A DNA stretch of 64,000 bases from NCBI RefSeq assembly GCF_001449115.1, contig NZ_LAIJ01000009.1:868001-932000 (forward strand), given 5' to 3'. The stretch's first letter is position 1; each line of letters begins with the position of its first letter. Positions 43,886-51,994 of this stretch are shown one piece after another. Below the pieces are notes generated by a model that ran no database searches, had not been told where the DNA came from, and was given only the letters and a program-made list of their open reading frames with translations. The position numbers and the translations under genes were made by a program. Source of the stretch: Occallatibacter gabretensis. GTDB taxonomy: Bacteria > Acidobacteriota > Terriglobia > Terriglobales > Acidobacteriaceae.

Positions 43886-45280
43886 TTAAGCGTTTGCCGT
43901 AGCCAGTTCGCCTTGGTGCGCGTGCTGCTTCTCTACTTCGGTCAGCACCTCTTCGAGAATGTCCAACGCAACGGTGGCCTCTTCTTCCTTGACCACTAGC
44001 GGTGGGCAGAGCCGAATGGAAGTTTCTCCGCAACCGAGAATGATGAGGCCGCGCTCAAAGGCAAGCTCCTCGATCTTATTGCGGAGCGCAGTGACCGGCT
44101 CGCGTGTGGCTTTGTCTTTGACCAGCTCAATGCCGATCATGAGGCCGCGGCCACGCACATCGCCTACGAGCGGGTGCGTCTCCTTCCAGCCCTCCAGCCG
44201 CTTCATGATCAAACCGCCGATGTGCGCGGCATTGGCAATGCCTTCGCGTTCGAGCACATCCATGGTGGCGAGTGCCGCAGCGAGCGAGACTGGATTACCG
44301 CCAAAGGTGGAGGCGTGCGACCCGGGCAGCCAGTCCATGATCTCGGCTTTGGCAATGCAGACGCCGAGGGGCATTCCGCTGGCAATGCCCTTGGCGCTGG
44401 TGAGGATATCGGGCTCGACGCCAGAGTGCTCGATGGCCCACCACTTACCGGTGCGCCCGGCTCCGGACTGCACTTCGTCGGCGACCAGCAAGATGCCATG
44501 GCGATCGCAGATGGCGCGCAGTTCGTGGAGGAAGTTGGCGGGAGCCGGCACATAGCCGCCTTCGCCCTGGATGGGCTCGACGAAGATGGCCGCTACCTCT
44601 TCTGGCGCGATATTGGTCTTGAAGAGCTTCTCTTCGATGTATCGCGCACAGTTTAGGGCCCACTGCTCCCGCTCGGCAGGTGTGCCGTTGCAGCCGCGAT
44701 ATACATATGGATATGGAATATGCGTCACGCCGGGAACAAGTGGAGCGAAGCGGCGGCGCTGCTGGGGCTTGGACGCGGTGAGCGAGAGCGCGCCCATGGT
44801 GCGCCCGTGGAAAGCACCGTAAAACGCAATCACCTGCTGACGCTTTGTGTGATACCGGGCCAGCTTCAACGCGCACTCCACAGCCTCTGCGCCGGAGTTG
44901 CCGTAGAAGACTTTATGCGGCCCTTTCATGGGCGCAACCGCGCTCAAGCGGGCGGCAAAATCGGTCAGATGCTCGTCATAAAAGTCGGTGCCAGAGATGT
45001 GAATCAACTCAGCGGCCTGCTTCTGAATGGCCGCCACCACTTCAGGATGGCAATGCCCCGTGGAAGTGACGGCGATGCCGGCGGCAAAGTCGAGAAACTC
45101 ATTGCCGTCCACATCTGTGATGCGCAGGCCGCGGCCGCTTTTGACCACCAGCGGATACGAGCGGGTGTAACTGGGAGAGATCAACCGTGTATCGGCATCC
45201 ACAGCGGCGCGAGCCCTGGGGCCCGGAAGAGCAGTAATAAGCTTTGGGCCAAATTGTGCGTGTAGCTCCTGTTGAGTCAT
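43886..45280 (-). CDS. Class III aminotransferase (4-aminobutyrate/acetylornithine aminotransferase family)
   Basis: 464 aa from the ATG at 45280, preceded by GAGAGGA; a longer frame from 45358 lacks a site. PLP-dependent fold type I: GNSGAEAVECALKLAR, FYGAFHGRTMGALSLT, LLVADEVQSGAGRTGKWWA and the PLP Lys in TSAKGIASGMPLG. Such enzymes move an omega-amino group to 2-oxoglutarate. The substrate (GABA, ornithine or another omega-amino acid) cannot be fixed from sequence. No gabD partner is adjacent. Confidence 0.88.
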   Translation of the reverse strand: MTQQELHAQFGPKLITALPGPRARAAVDADTRLISPSYTRSYPLVVKSGRGLRITDVDGNEFLDFAAGIAVTSTGHCHPEVVAAIQKQAAELIHISGTDFYDEHLTDFAARLSAVAPMKGPHKVFYGNSGAEAVECALKLARYHTKRQQVIAFYGAFHGRTMGALSLTASKPQQRRRFAPLVPGVTHIPYPYVYRGCNGTPAEREQWALNCARYIEEKLFKTNIAPEEVAAIFVEPIQGEGGYVPAPANFLHELRAICDRHGILLVADEVQSGAGRTGKWWAIEHSGVEPDILTSAKGIASGMPLGVCIAKAEIMDWLPGSHASTFGGNPVSLAAALATMDVLEREGIANAAHIGGLIMKRLEGWKETHPLVGDVRGRGLMIGIELVKDKATREPVTALRNKIEELAFERGLIILGCGETSIRLCPPLVVKEEEATVALDILEEVLTEVEKQHAHQGELATANA

Positions 45281-45852
45281 GTAGCTATCCTCTCGTTGGC
45301 GGACAACGTATTTGCCCACCGGTTTGTGCGGATTCGGGACCACCACCGGCAGCACCATCTGGCGCTATGCAGGCCGTTCAGGTCTGAAAGGGAAACGCAG
45401 ACGAGGATCTTCGACGGTCCTGTAGCTTAATCGCCGCCGAAGAGACTAGGTCGGGTGCTGGTGGGCAGCACACGCAGATGCAGATGACGAAGTGGGCAAA
45501 TGCCACGCAGCCGAGCACGCGACCAGCGCCGGGTGGCGGGCAGTAGCGGCAAAGCGGGATGTGCGTGGATACGCATGGATCGTACCAGCCTTTGGGGGCA
45601 AGGATACCATACGGCTTCTTTATGGAAACGGCACGGCTTCTTTATGGGCTAATCGACCGTGCTGCTGTATGCGTATTCGGGTCAGATGGGAGAGGGATTG
45701 TGGGAGGAAATAAACGAGTAATCCACAATTTATGGGATATGAAGCCTCTAATCTATGAAATCTCGTAGGCCCTTCAAAAATAAAGAAATTTTCACACTCT
45801 AGAAATCGTTTGTTTTCTATAGAAAAGGTGCAATATGCATCCGGAAAAGATT

Positions 45853-45868
45853 TGGCACTTCTCATGCA
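45853..45868 (+). promoter_or_regulatory. Sigma-54-type -24/-12 promoter before the first TonB receptor
   Basis: TGGCACTTCTCATGCA has GG and GC separated by exactly 10 nt, as in the consensus TGGCAC-N5-TTGC. The start of transcription would be near 45880, leaving a leader of about 230 nt. The 827-nt gap upstream (45281-46107) has no other recognisable gene. Confidence 0.65.
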
Positions 45869-45974
45869 ATACAAACGATGCCATGTGTAATTTTGTCGTC
45901 CTCGGGGGCGTGAGCATTAACGCAAGCACGGACCAAAAGAAACATAGGCAAACAACAGATAAGAGTAAGACCCA

Positions 45975-46086
45975 TAGCTCCTTCTGTCTGGGAGCTACTT
46001 TGTAGTGATTGTTCGTTTTGGCGGTCTTTACCGGCAAAGCGATGAGGATGACCCACGGAGCGAAGATCTTTTAAGGACTTCGTTCC
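45975..46086 (+). promoter_or_regulatory. Two leader hairpins before the first TonB receptor
   Basis: TAGCTCC/GGAGCTA (45975-45981 with 45991-45997) and GGAGCGAAG/CTTCGTTCC (46057-46065 with 46078-46086). The second ends about 10 nt before the GGAGG of the receptor gene, so it could influence translation. Neither has a U-run. Confidence 0.4.
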
Positions 46087-46107
46087 CTTAGATTTGGAGG
46101 AGTTTCC

Positions 46108-49100
46108 ATGCGATTTATCAAATTGCAGGGCGCGGCACTGGCTCTGAGCCTGCTTACTTTCGCCGGTCTGGCGATGGTGGTATCCGCTCCGGTCGCCCAT
46201 GCTCAAACGGCAGTCACGGGCGCCATCAGCGGCGTGGTTGCCGACGCAAGCGGCGCGGTAGTGCCCAATGCTACGGTGACTATCATCAATACCGGCACCA
46301 ATGCCAAACAGGTCATTACGACAAACGCGGAAGGACGCTACACTGCGTCTCAGCTTTCGCCGGGCACGTACAAGGTTTCGGCGACTTCGGCAGGCCTCCA
46401 GTCGGAGACCACGGTGATAACGGTTCTGGTCGGCACCACGCTGCCTGCGGATATCAAGGTGACCCCGACGGCGGATAAAACCATTGTTGAGGTAAGCGCC
46501 ACCACACTACCTCTGGTAGATACGCAGAACGTTGCACTTGCGACCACTTTTAACGAAGAGCAGATCCAGGCTCTGCCCACCCCGGGCGGCGACGTCACGA
46601 CGGTTGCGTTCACGCTTCCCGGTGTTGTGGTCAATGTCGGGGGCTCTTACGGCAATTTCAGCTCCGACGGCCTGCCGGGCATATCGAACCTCTTTGTACT
46701 GAATGGCTTTGACAACCAGGACCCGTTCCTCAACCTGAATAACTCCGGCAGCTCCAATCTGACGCTGGGACAGGGCGAACTGGCCGAAGCGACGGTTGTC
46801 CAGAACGGTTACAACTCGCAGTATGGCCGTGCTGCCGGCGCCACCATCAACTACACCACCAAGTCCGGTACCAACAAATTCCATGGCATGGCAGACTATA
46901 ACTGGAACGGCACGGCGCTGAACGCCAACGGCTGGTTCAACCAGTATGACAACCTTGTCAGTGGACTTCCCTCGGACAGGCCTCATGCTGTTTCCAACGA
47001 GTGGGCGGCCAACGTGGGCGGACCTATCGTCAGGGATAAAGTCTTCTTCTTCGCTGACTACGAAGGTCTGCGCTATGTTCTGCCTGGTTCCAGCGGCTTC
47101 CTGACGTTCCCGTCTCCTGAGATGGCCTCCTATATCCAGTCAAATGTCCCAGCCGCGGCGCAGTCGCTGTATGCGCTTGCTCTCGCGTCGTTTAAGAAAT
47201 CGCCGGCATATGCCAATGCTCAGCCGGTAACCAACGGCTCGGCATCGAACCAGGATGGAAATGGCGCGCTCGGTTGCGGTCTTGCGGATGCTGGCGGCAT
47301 GCAGGGGACCCCAGCTCCTGGCGGCGGCACCTTTGGTGTAGACACGCCTTGCATGCTCGTGGGTACCGGAACTGCAAACAACATCAACAAGGAATGGCTC
47401 TTCACTGGCCGCGGCGACTGGAATATCAGCGACAAGCACAAGATTTATGGCCGCTACAAGATGGACCGCGGTTCGCAGCCGACCAGTACCAGCTTCGTCG
47501 ATCCGCTCTTCAGCGCACTTTCGATTCAGCCGGAATACGAAGGTCAGTTCAATGACAGCTATGTCTTCAGCAACACCAAGACCAACTCACTAACAGTGGC
47601 GGCCAACTGGTACACGGCCTACTTCGGACCTGCAAATCCTGCCGCTTCGCTGGCAGAGTTGCCCGTGAACTTCTACTATACGGACGCTGGCGTAGATGGA
47701 AGCGGCGTGAACGCCGCGCCCGGACTTCCGTCTTTAGGTGTGCCGTTTTATTTGACTCAAGGCCGCAATGTAACGCAGTACCAGATCTCAGATGACTACA
47801 GCTGGATCGTAGGCAAGAACACCCTCAAATTTGGTGCCAATTTCCGTCGTGACCTGGTTTCAGACTACGATTCGCAAGAGGCAGTCGTCTTCCCGTACGC
47901 CATTCTGTACGGACTCGGCGACTTTGCCAGCGGCGATCTGACCAATGCGCCCTACCATGGCAATGACCAGTACAACCAGGCCTATACGGCGACCAACACC
48001 GCCCATCTGGCGCTCTACAATCTGGGCGTCTACTTCCAGGACGAGTGGCAGGCTTCTCCCAAGCTCAAGCTGACAATTGGCGCACGTATTGATCGCACGG
48101 GCAATCCGCTGTGCCATGATGGCTGCTTCTCCCGTTACGTGGGTTCATTTCCGGCTTCGGGTGTTACGGCAGATACGCCGTATAACCATGCGGAAGGCGG
48201 TCAGATTCAGGCACAGAGCTGGAATGCTTTCCCCAGCGTTCAGGCTTTCAATTTCCAGCCGCGCTTTGGCTTTAACTACTCCATCGATGAAAAGACTGAA
48301 GTTCGTGGCGGCGTGGGCTGGTTCAGCGATCTTTACCCGGCGGGATTTATCGACGGTGTGATTCAGAACTTCCCGAATTACAACTTGATCACTACCTTTG
48401 ACGGAGCACTGAATACGACTGGCACCGGCACATCAGGTGCATTTACGACAGCCGGCAACGCTGCCATCCTGCAAGGTTTCGGCAGCGGCTCTGGCCTGAC
48501 CCAGATTGAGAATTCGCTATCCGCTCAGGGAATTCCGTTCGTTCCGCCGGCCATGGGCGCTACCTTTCCTGGCCAGTTCAATGTTCCCGAGTACGTGGAG
48601 TACAGCCTGCAGGTGCAGCGCCAGCTGGACCGCAGCACGGCCGTGATCCTGACCTATGCCGGCAACTACGGCTACGACGGTGTTCTCATCAATCCGTACC
48701 TGAACGCAACCAACAGCCGCTCCCTTGCTACTGCTTCTACCCAGCTGGATCCACGGTTTGAGCGCGTGCAGGCTTACACCAACGACAGCCATTCGAACTA
48801 CAACGGCCTGATGGTACAACTGAAGCACAACAGCCATGGGTTTACCGGCCAAATTTCCTATACGTACAGCCATGCACTCGATATGGTGTCGAACGGCGGA
48901 GAAGGCGAATACTTCAACAGCGGAGCGGTTACAAATCAGCTGACCCCGAGCCTCGGTGCCGGCAACCTCAACTACTCAAACGCGGACTATGATATCCGTA
49001 ATAACCTGGTGGGCGACCTGGTTTACACCGAACCGCACATCCGTGGTCACAAATTTGTGGACGCGGTGGCTGGCGGGTGGACCCTCGGAGGCAAGACGTA

Positions 49101-49587
49101 CTACCGCAGCGGTGAGCCGTTCAATGTTACCAACGGCGCACTCCTCAGCGGCTTCCCCAACCTGGGCTCCACTCTCATGGCGGACAGCACGGTTCCGACA
49201 AGACAAATCACGAATATATCGGGCTCAGATCCCCACAAGTGCGTCACCGGCTCCTGCTTTGACCCGTCGCAATTTGTTGTATTCGGCAATCAGGCTGATT
49301 TCGGCAACATTCGCCGGAACTCGCTCTTTGGTCCGCACTATGTAAACAGCGACCTGAACCTGATGAAAAAGCTGGTTAACTTTGAGCGCTTTAACTTCCA
49401 GCTCGGAATTAACGCTTACAACATCTTCAACCACGCGAACTTTGCTTCTCCAACAAGCGATGTCAGTTCAGGAGCGTTCGGCATCATCAGCAGCACAGTT
49501 GCTCCTCCGACAAGCCCCTACGGTTCGTTCCAGGGCGCGGCTGTCACGCAGCGCCTGTTCGTTCTTCACGGCAAGTTCGTCTTCTAA
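46108..49587 (+). CDS. Oar-like TonB-dependent receptor with carboxypeptidase-regulatory domain
   Basis: 1159 aa. A signal peptide (FAGLAMVVSAPVAHAQ) is followed by a CarboxypepD_reg-like Ig domain (about 36-120: GAISGVVADASGAVVPNATV), a plug domain (VFNGFDNQ-like FVLNGFDNQDPFLN and VVQNGYNSQYGRAAGATINY), and a beta-barrel of about 900 residues ending in the C-terminal Phe of outer-membrane proteins (LHGKFVF). These abundant acidobacterial receptors are thought to import complex glycans or peptides. It has GGAGG before the ATG and a sigma-54-like promoter about 240 nt upstream. It ends at a strong terminator. Confidence 0.92.
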   Translation: MRFIKLQGAALALSLLTFAGLAMVVSAPVAHAQTAVTGAISGVVADASGAVVPNATVTIINTGTNAKQVITTNAEGRYTASQLSPGTYKVSATSAGLQSETTVITVLVGTTLPADIKVTPTADKTIVEVSATTLPLVDTQNVALATTFNEEQIQALPTPGGDVTTVAFTLPGVVVNVGGSYGNFSSDGLPGISNLFVLNGFDNQDPFLNLNNSGSSNLTLGQGELAEATVVQNGYNSQYGRAAGATINYTTKSGTNKFHGMADYNWNGTALNANGWFNQYDNLVSGLPSDRPHAVSNEWAANVGGPIVRDKVFFFADYEGLRYVLPGSSGFLTFPSPEMASYIQSNVPAAAQSLYALALASFKKSPAYANAQPVTNGSASNQDGNGALGCGLADAGGMQGTPAPGGGTFGVDTPCMLVGTGTANNINKEWLFTGRGDWNISDKHKIYGRYKMDRGSQPTSTSFVDPLFSALSIQPEYEGQFNDSYVFSNTKTNSLTVAANWYTAYFGPANPAASLAELPVNFYYTDAGVDGSGVNAAPGLPSLGVPFYLTQGRNVTQYQISDDYSWIVGKNTLKFGANFRRDLVSDYDSQEAVVFPYAILYGLGDFASGDLTNAPYHGNDQYNQAYTATNTAHLALYNLGVYFQDEWQASPKLKLTIGARIDRTGNPLCHDGCFSRYVGSFPASGVTADTPYNHAEGGQIQAQSWNAFPSVQAFNFQPRFGFNYSIDEKTEVRGGVGWFSDLYPAGFIDGVIQNFPNYNLITTFDGALNTTGTGTSGAFTTAGNAAILQGFGSGSGLTQIENSLSAQGIPFVPPAMGATFPGQFNVPEYVEYSLQVQRQLDRSTAVILTYAGNYGYDGVLINPYLNATNSRSLATASTQLDPRFERVQAYTNDSHSNYNGLMVQLKHNSHGFTGQISYTYSHALDMVSNGGEGEYFNSGAVTNQLTPSLGAGNLNYSNADYDIRNNLVGDLVYTEPHIRGHKFVDAVAGGWTLGGKTYYRSGEPFNVTNGALLSGFPNLGSTLMADSTVPTRQITNISGSDPHKCVTGSCFDPSQFVVFGNQADFGNIRRNSLFGPHYVNSDLNLMKKLVNFERFNFQLGINAYNIFNHANFASPTSDVSSGAFGIISSTVAPPTSPYGSFQGAAVTQRLFVLHGKFVF

Positions 49588-49623
49588 CCGCGGGTGCCAA
49601 GTAATTCCGGCGCTTGCATAAAC

Positions 49624-49660
49624 AAAAATGGCGTCCGCTATGCGGACGCCATTTTTATTG
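49624..49660. terminator. Bidirectional terminator
   Basis: AAAAATGGCGTCCGC and GCGGACGCCATTTTT form a near-perfect 15-bp stem with a 3-nt loop between the converging receptor and rsfS genes, with T/A-runs on both sides. Confidence 0.9.
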
Positions 49661-49682
49661 CTCGAAGCTTCTAGCCGGAAGT

Positions 49683-50309
49683 CTACTTCTTCTTTGCGGA
49701 CTTCTTTGCGGCGGACTTCTTCACCGCGACTTTCTTTGCTGCCGGCTTGGCCGGAGTTTTCTTTGCGGACTTCGCAGGGGTCTTTTTAGCTGCAGCTTTT
49801 TTTGCAGCCTTTGCCGGGGCTGTTTTCTTCGCCGCGGGCTTTGTTGCCGGAGGCTTTGCTTTTACTTTGTCGGATTTGGCGCGGGTGGCACGGGTCTTTT
49901 CGGCGAGTGCGGCCTTTAACTCTTCATCAAACTCCGCAGGCGTCAGCGGGCGGGCAGACTTCCGCAACCGCTCAATGTCGTAGAAGGCGCGCTTCTCGGC
50001 AAGAAAAACGTGCACGACGAAGTCGATGTAATCGAGCAGGATCCACTCGCCCTGGCGGCGGCCTTCGACCGAGTTCGGGTAGATGCCGTACTGGCGCTTG
50101 ATCCGCAGCTCGATCTCGTCGGCAATGGCAAGCGTCTGGCGGTTGTTGGTGGCGGAGGTGATAAGGAAGAAGTCCGCGAGGCCGGAGTCTGCGGCGTCAA
50201 GTGCGAGAATGCGGGTGTCTTCGCCCTTTTTGTCTTCAGCCGCTTGTGCGGCGACCTGAACCAGAATGCGGGAGTCGATATTGGCCTGAGGGGCGGGGAT
50301 ATTGGACAT
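49683..50309 (-). CDS. rsfS: Ribosomal silencing factor with a histone H1-like lysine tail
   Basis: 208 aa from the ATG at 50309. The first about 125 residues are the RsfS (DUF143) fold: ILALDAADSGLADFFLITSA, EGRRQGEWILLDYIDFVVHV and YDIERL. It binds L14 on the 50S subunit to prevent joining during starvation. Residues about 130-208 are a tail of repeats such as KKTPAKSAKKTPAKPAAKK with Lys and Ala, similar to histone H1-like proteins and much longer than in other RsfS (about 105-130 aa total). The tail could bind RNA or nucleoid DNA. Upstream in-frame codons to 50414 are rejected. Confidence 0.9.
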   Translation of the reverse strand: MSNIPAPQANIDSRILVQVAAQAAEDKKGEDTRILALDAADSGLADFFLITSATNNRQTLAIADEIELRIKRQYGIYPNSVEGRRQGEWILLDYIDFVVHVFLAEKRAFYDIERLRKSARPLTPAEFDEELKAALAEKTRATRAKSDKVKAKPPATKPAAKKTAPAKAAKKAAAKKTPAKSAKKTPAKPAAKKVAVKKSAAKKSAKKK

Positions 50310-50433
50310 GCGTGCTACATTTCCTTTGCTCGGATTATCGTAAAGCATTTTCGGAATACGTGTAGACCTTTCCAGTGCGAATGCGGGGTGAGACCGTTCG
50401 CGGCATCTGGCCATTTACAATAACCAAGACACT

Positions 50434-51300
50434 ATGTCCTGGTTCAAGCGCGAAAACGCAGATTTGACCTCCGCTCCGGCACCTGAAGGTGAAGATGCAG
50501 AGCGGCGGGTTAGAACAGACGGCCTGTGGGTAAAATGCCTGGGCTGCAGGCAGGCTATTTGGAAGGCCGATCTGGAGGCTAACCTTAATGTCTGCCCAAA
50601 ATGCGGATACCATTTCGGTATGGACGCACAGGAGCGTGTAGCTTCGCTGCTGGAACCCGGCTATGAACTGGTAGATCAGGGGCTTCGCTCTACGGACCCG
50701 CTGAACTTTACGGATATCAAGCCCTATAAGCTGCGGCTGGAGCAGGGACGCAGGCAGACGGGCCTCGATGACGCCATATTGAATGCTGTGGGTGACCTTG
50801 GACCGATCCCGGTTGTGCTGAGCGTGATGGAGTACGCCTTTGCGGGCGGCTCAATGGGCGCGGTTGTGGGCGAAACGATTGCACGCGCGGTGGATCGATC
50901 GCTGGCAGGACGCAAGCCGCTTATTATTGTTACGGCTTCGGGCGGAGCGCGTATGCAGGAGGGCATTGTGAGCCTGCTGCAGATGGCAAAGATTTCGTCC
51001 GGGCTGGCGCAGATGGATGATAAGCGCATTCCTTATATCTGCGTTCTTACGCATCCTACGTACGGTGGCGTAACGGCCAGCTTTGCCATGCTGGGCGATC
51101 TGAATGTTGCCGAGCCGGGTGCGCTGATCGGTTTTGCCGGGCCGCGGGTGATTGAACAGACGATCCGTCAGAAGCTGCCGGAGGGTTTTCAGCGGTCAGA
51201 GTTTCTGCTCGAAAAGGGATTTCTGGATGCCGTGATGTCGCGCAAGGAACTGAAGCAGTATCTGATCCGGGCGCTCGAATTTATGCAGGTGCCGGCGTAG
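50434..51300 (+). CDS. accD: Acetyl-CoA carboxylase carboxyltransferase, beta subunit
   Basis: 288 aa. The zinc ribbon uses Cys35, Cys38, Cys54, Cys57 (CLGC and CPKC). The crotonase fold has VVGETIARAVDRSLAGRKPL, TASGGARMQEGI and GGVTASFAMLGD. With AccA it transfers carboxyl from biotin to acetyl-CoA. The partner accA is not in the window. Its start is 124 nt from the divergent rsfS. Confidence 0.96.
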   Translation: MSWFKRENADLTSAPAPEGEDAERRVRTDGLWVKCLGCRQAIWKADLEANLNVCPKCGYHFGMDAQERVASLLEPGYELVDQGLRSTDPLNFTDIKPYKLRLEQGRRQTGLDDAILNAVGDLGPIPVVLSVMEYAFAGGSMGAVVGETIARAVDRSLAGRKPLIIVTASGGARMQEGIVSLLQMAKISSGLAQMDDKRIPYICVLTHPTYGGVTASFAMLGDLNVAEPGALIGFAGPRVIEQTIRQKLPEGFQRSEFLLEKGFLDAVMSRKELKQYLIRALEFMQVPA

Positions 51301-51312
51301 GATTTCTTGCTT

Positions 51313-51440
51313 TAGCGCGAGTTATCCTGTGCAGGGCTGATTCCGAAGTGATTTTATTTGTGCGAGTTGGGGACGACTGCACAGCTTCTATATAAATCTT
51401 TATGCGATCTTCATTCTGAGACTGTGCAAGTGCACAGCAG
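51313..51440 (-). repeat. Dispersed ~99-bp repeat, one unit, inverted copy E
   Basis: Read on the minus strand it gives GCACAGTCTCAGAATGAAGA, then TCGCATAAAGATTT, and the end TGCACAGGATAACT as in copies A and B. GCACAG pairs with CTGTGC. It directly follows the hairpin of element E, confirming the fixed order element-then-repeat on both strands. Confidence 0.8.
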
Positions 51441-51444
51441 TAAA

Positions 51445-51575
51445 AACAGAAGGCCCGAATCCGGTGGGATTCGGGCCTTTTCTTCTGGCTATTATGAGTG
51501 TGCCACAAATGGGCCTAATTCTACGCAAACTTTCCGAGGATGGAATGCGTTACTAAAGGATAATGGACAAAAGTA
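51445..51575 (-). repeat. Two-box/hairpin intergenic element, inverted copy E
   Basis: On the minus strand: TTGCGT (51528-51523), 26 nt, CATAAT (51496-51491), AGCCAGAAG, then a 13-bp hairpin AAGGCCCGAATCC/GGATTCGGGCCTT (51450-51462 with 51467-51479). The head CTTTTGTCCATTATCCTTTA is present at about 51572-51553. The gap 51301-51994 otherwise holds only an AT-rich stretch (about 51690-51830) and the sigma-54 site. Confidence 0.8.
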
Positions 51576-51835
51576 ACTCAGGGATCCTGGCAAATTTTGA
51601 GGCACAAGAAAGCAGTTGCCATACGTCCTTTTCTCCCCACACAGGCCCGAAAAGCGATTGGAATTCGTCTGCTCGAACAATATGGCAGGCGGCAGTTACT
51701 ACGAATTATCATATTCTTAATAACTTATTTACGAATTTTCGCAGCTTTTCTCGTTAAAGACATTTCCATGACATTTGTTTTATTAATAACTATATTAAAA
51801 TCATAGACTTAATAAATCAACTATTAATCCCAAGT

Positions 51836-51852
51836 TTGGCACATCAATTGCT
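51836..51852 (+). promoter_or_regulatory. Sigma-54-type -24/-12 promoter before the second TonB receptor
   Basis: TTGGCACATCAATTGCT matches TGGCAC-N5-TTGCW perfectly, with GG and GC 10 nt apart. It lies about 145 nt before the receptor start, next to a very AT-rich stretch, which could hold an enhancer-binding protein or IHF site. Confidence 0.75.
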
Positions 51853-51994
51853 GTTACAAGGATGCCTAATCCACAATCGTACCCCACGAATGGTTCCTGG
51901 CTGATTTGTATTCTCGCGCGTGTCGGTCCTAGATAAGAATCAGGGGCCGGGATTTCTGTCAAATCTGATCCACCTGTTTCTTAGGGAGGTATTC

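Noticed and set aside
49683..49920. A separate histone H1-like gene at the end of rsfS
   Set aside because: The lysine-rich part is in frame with the RsfS domain without an intervening stop or start with ribosome-binding site, so it is a tail of the same protein.
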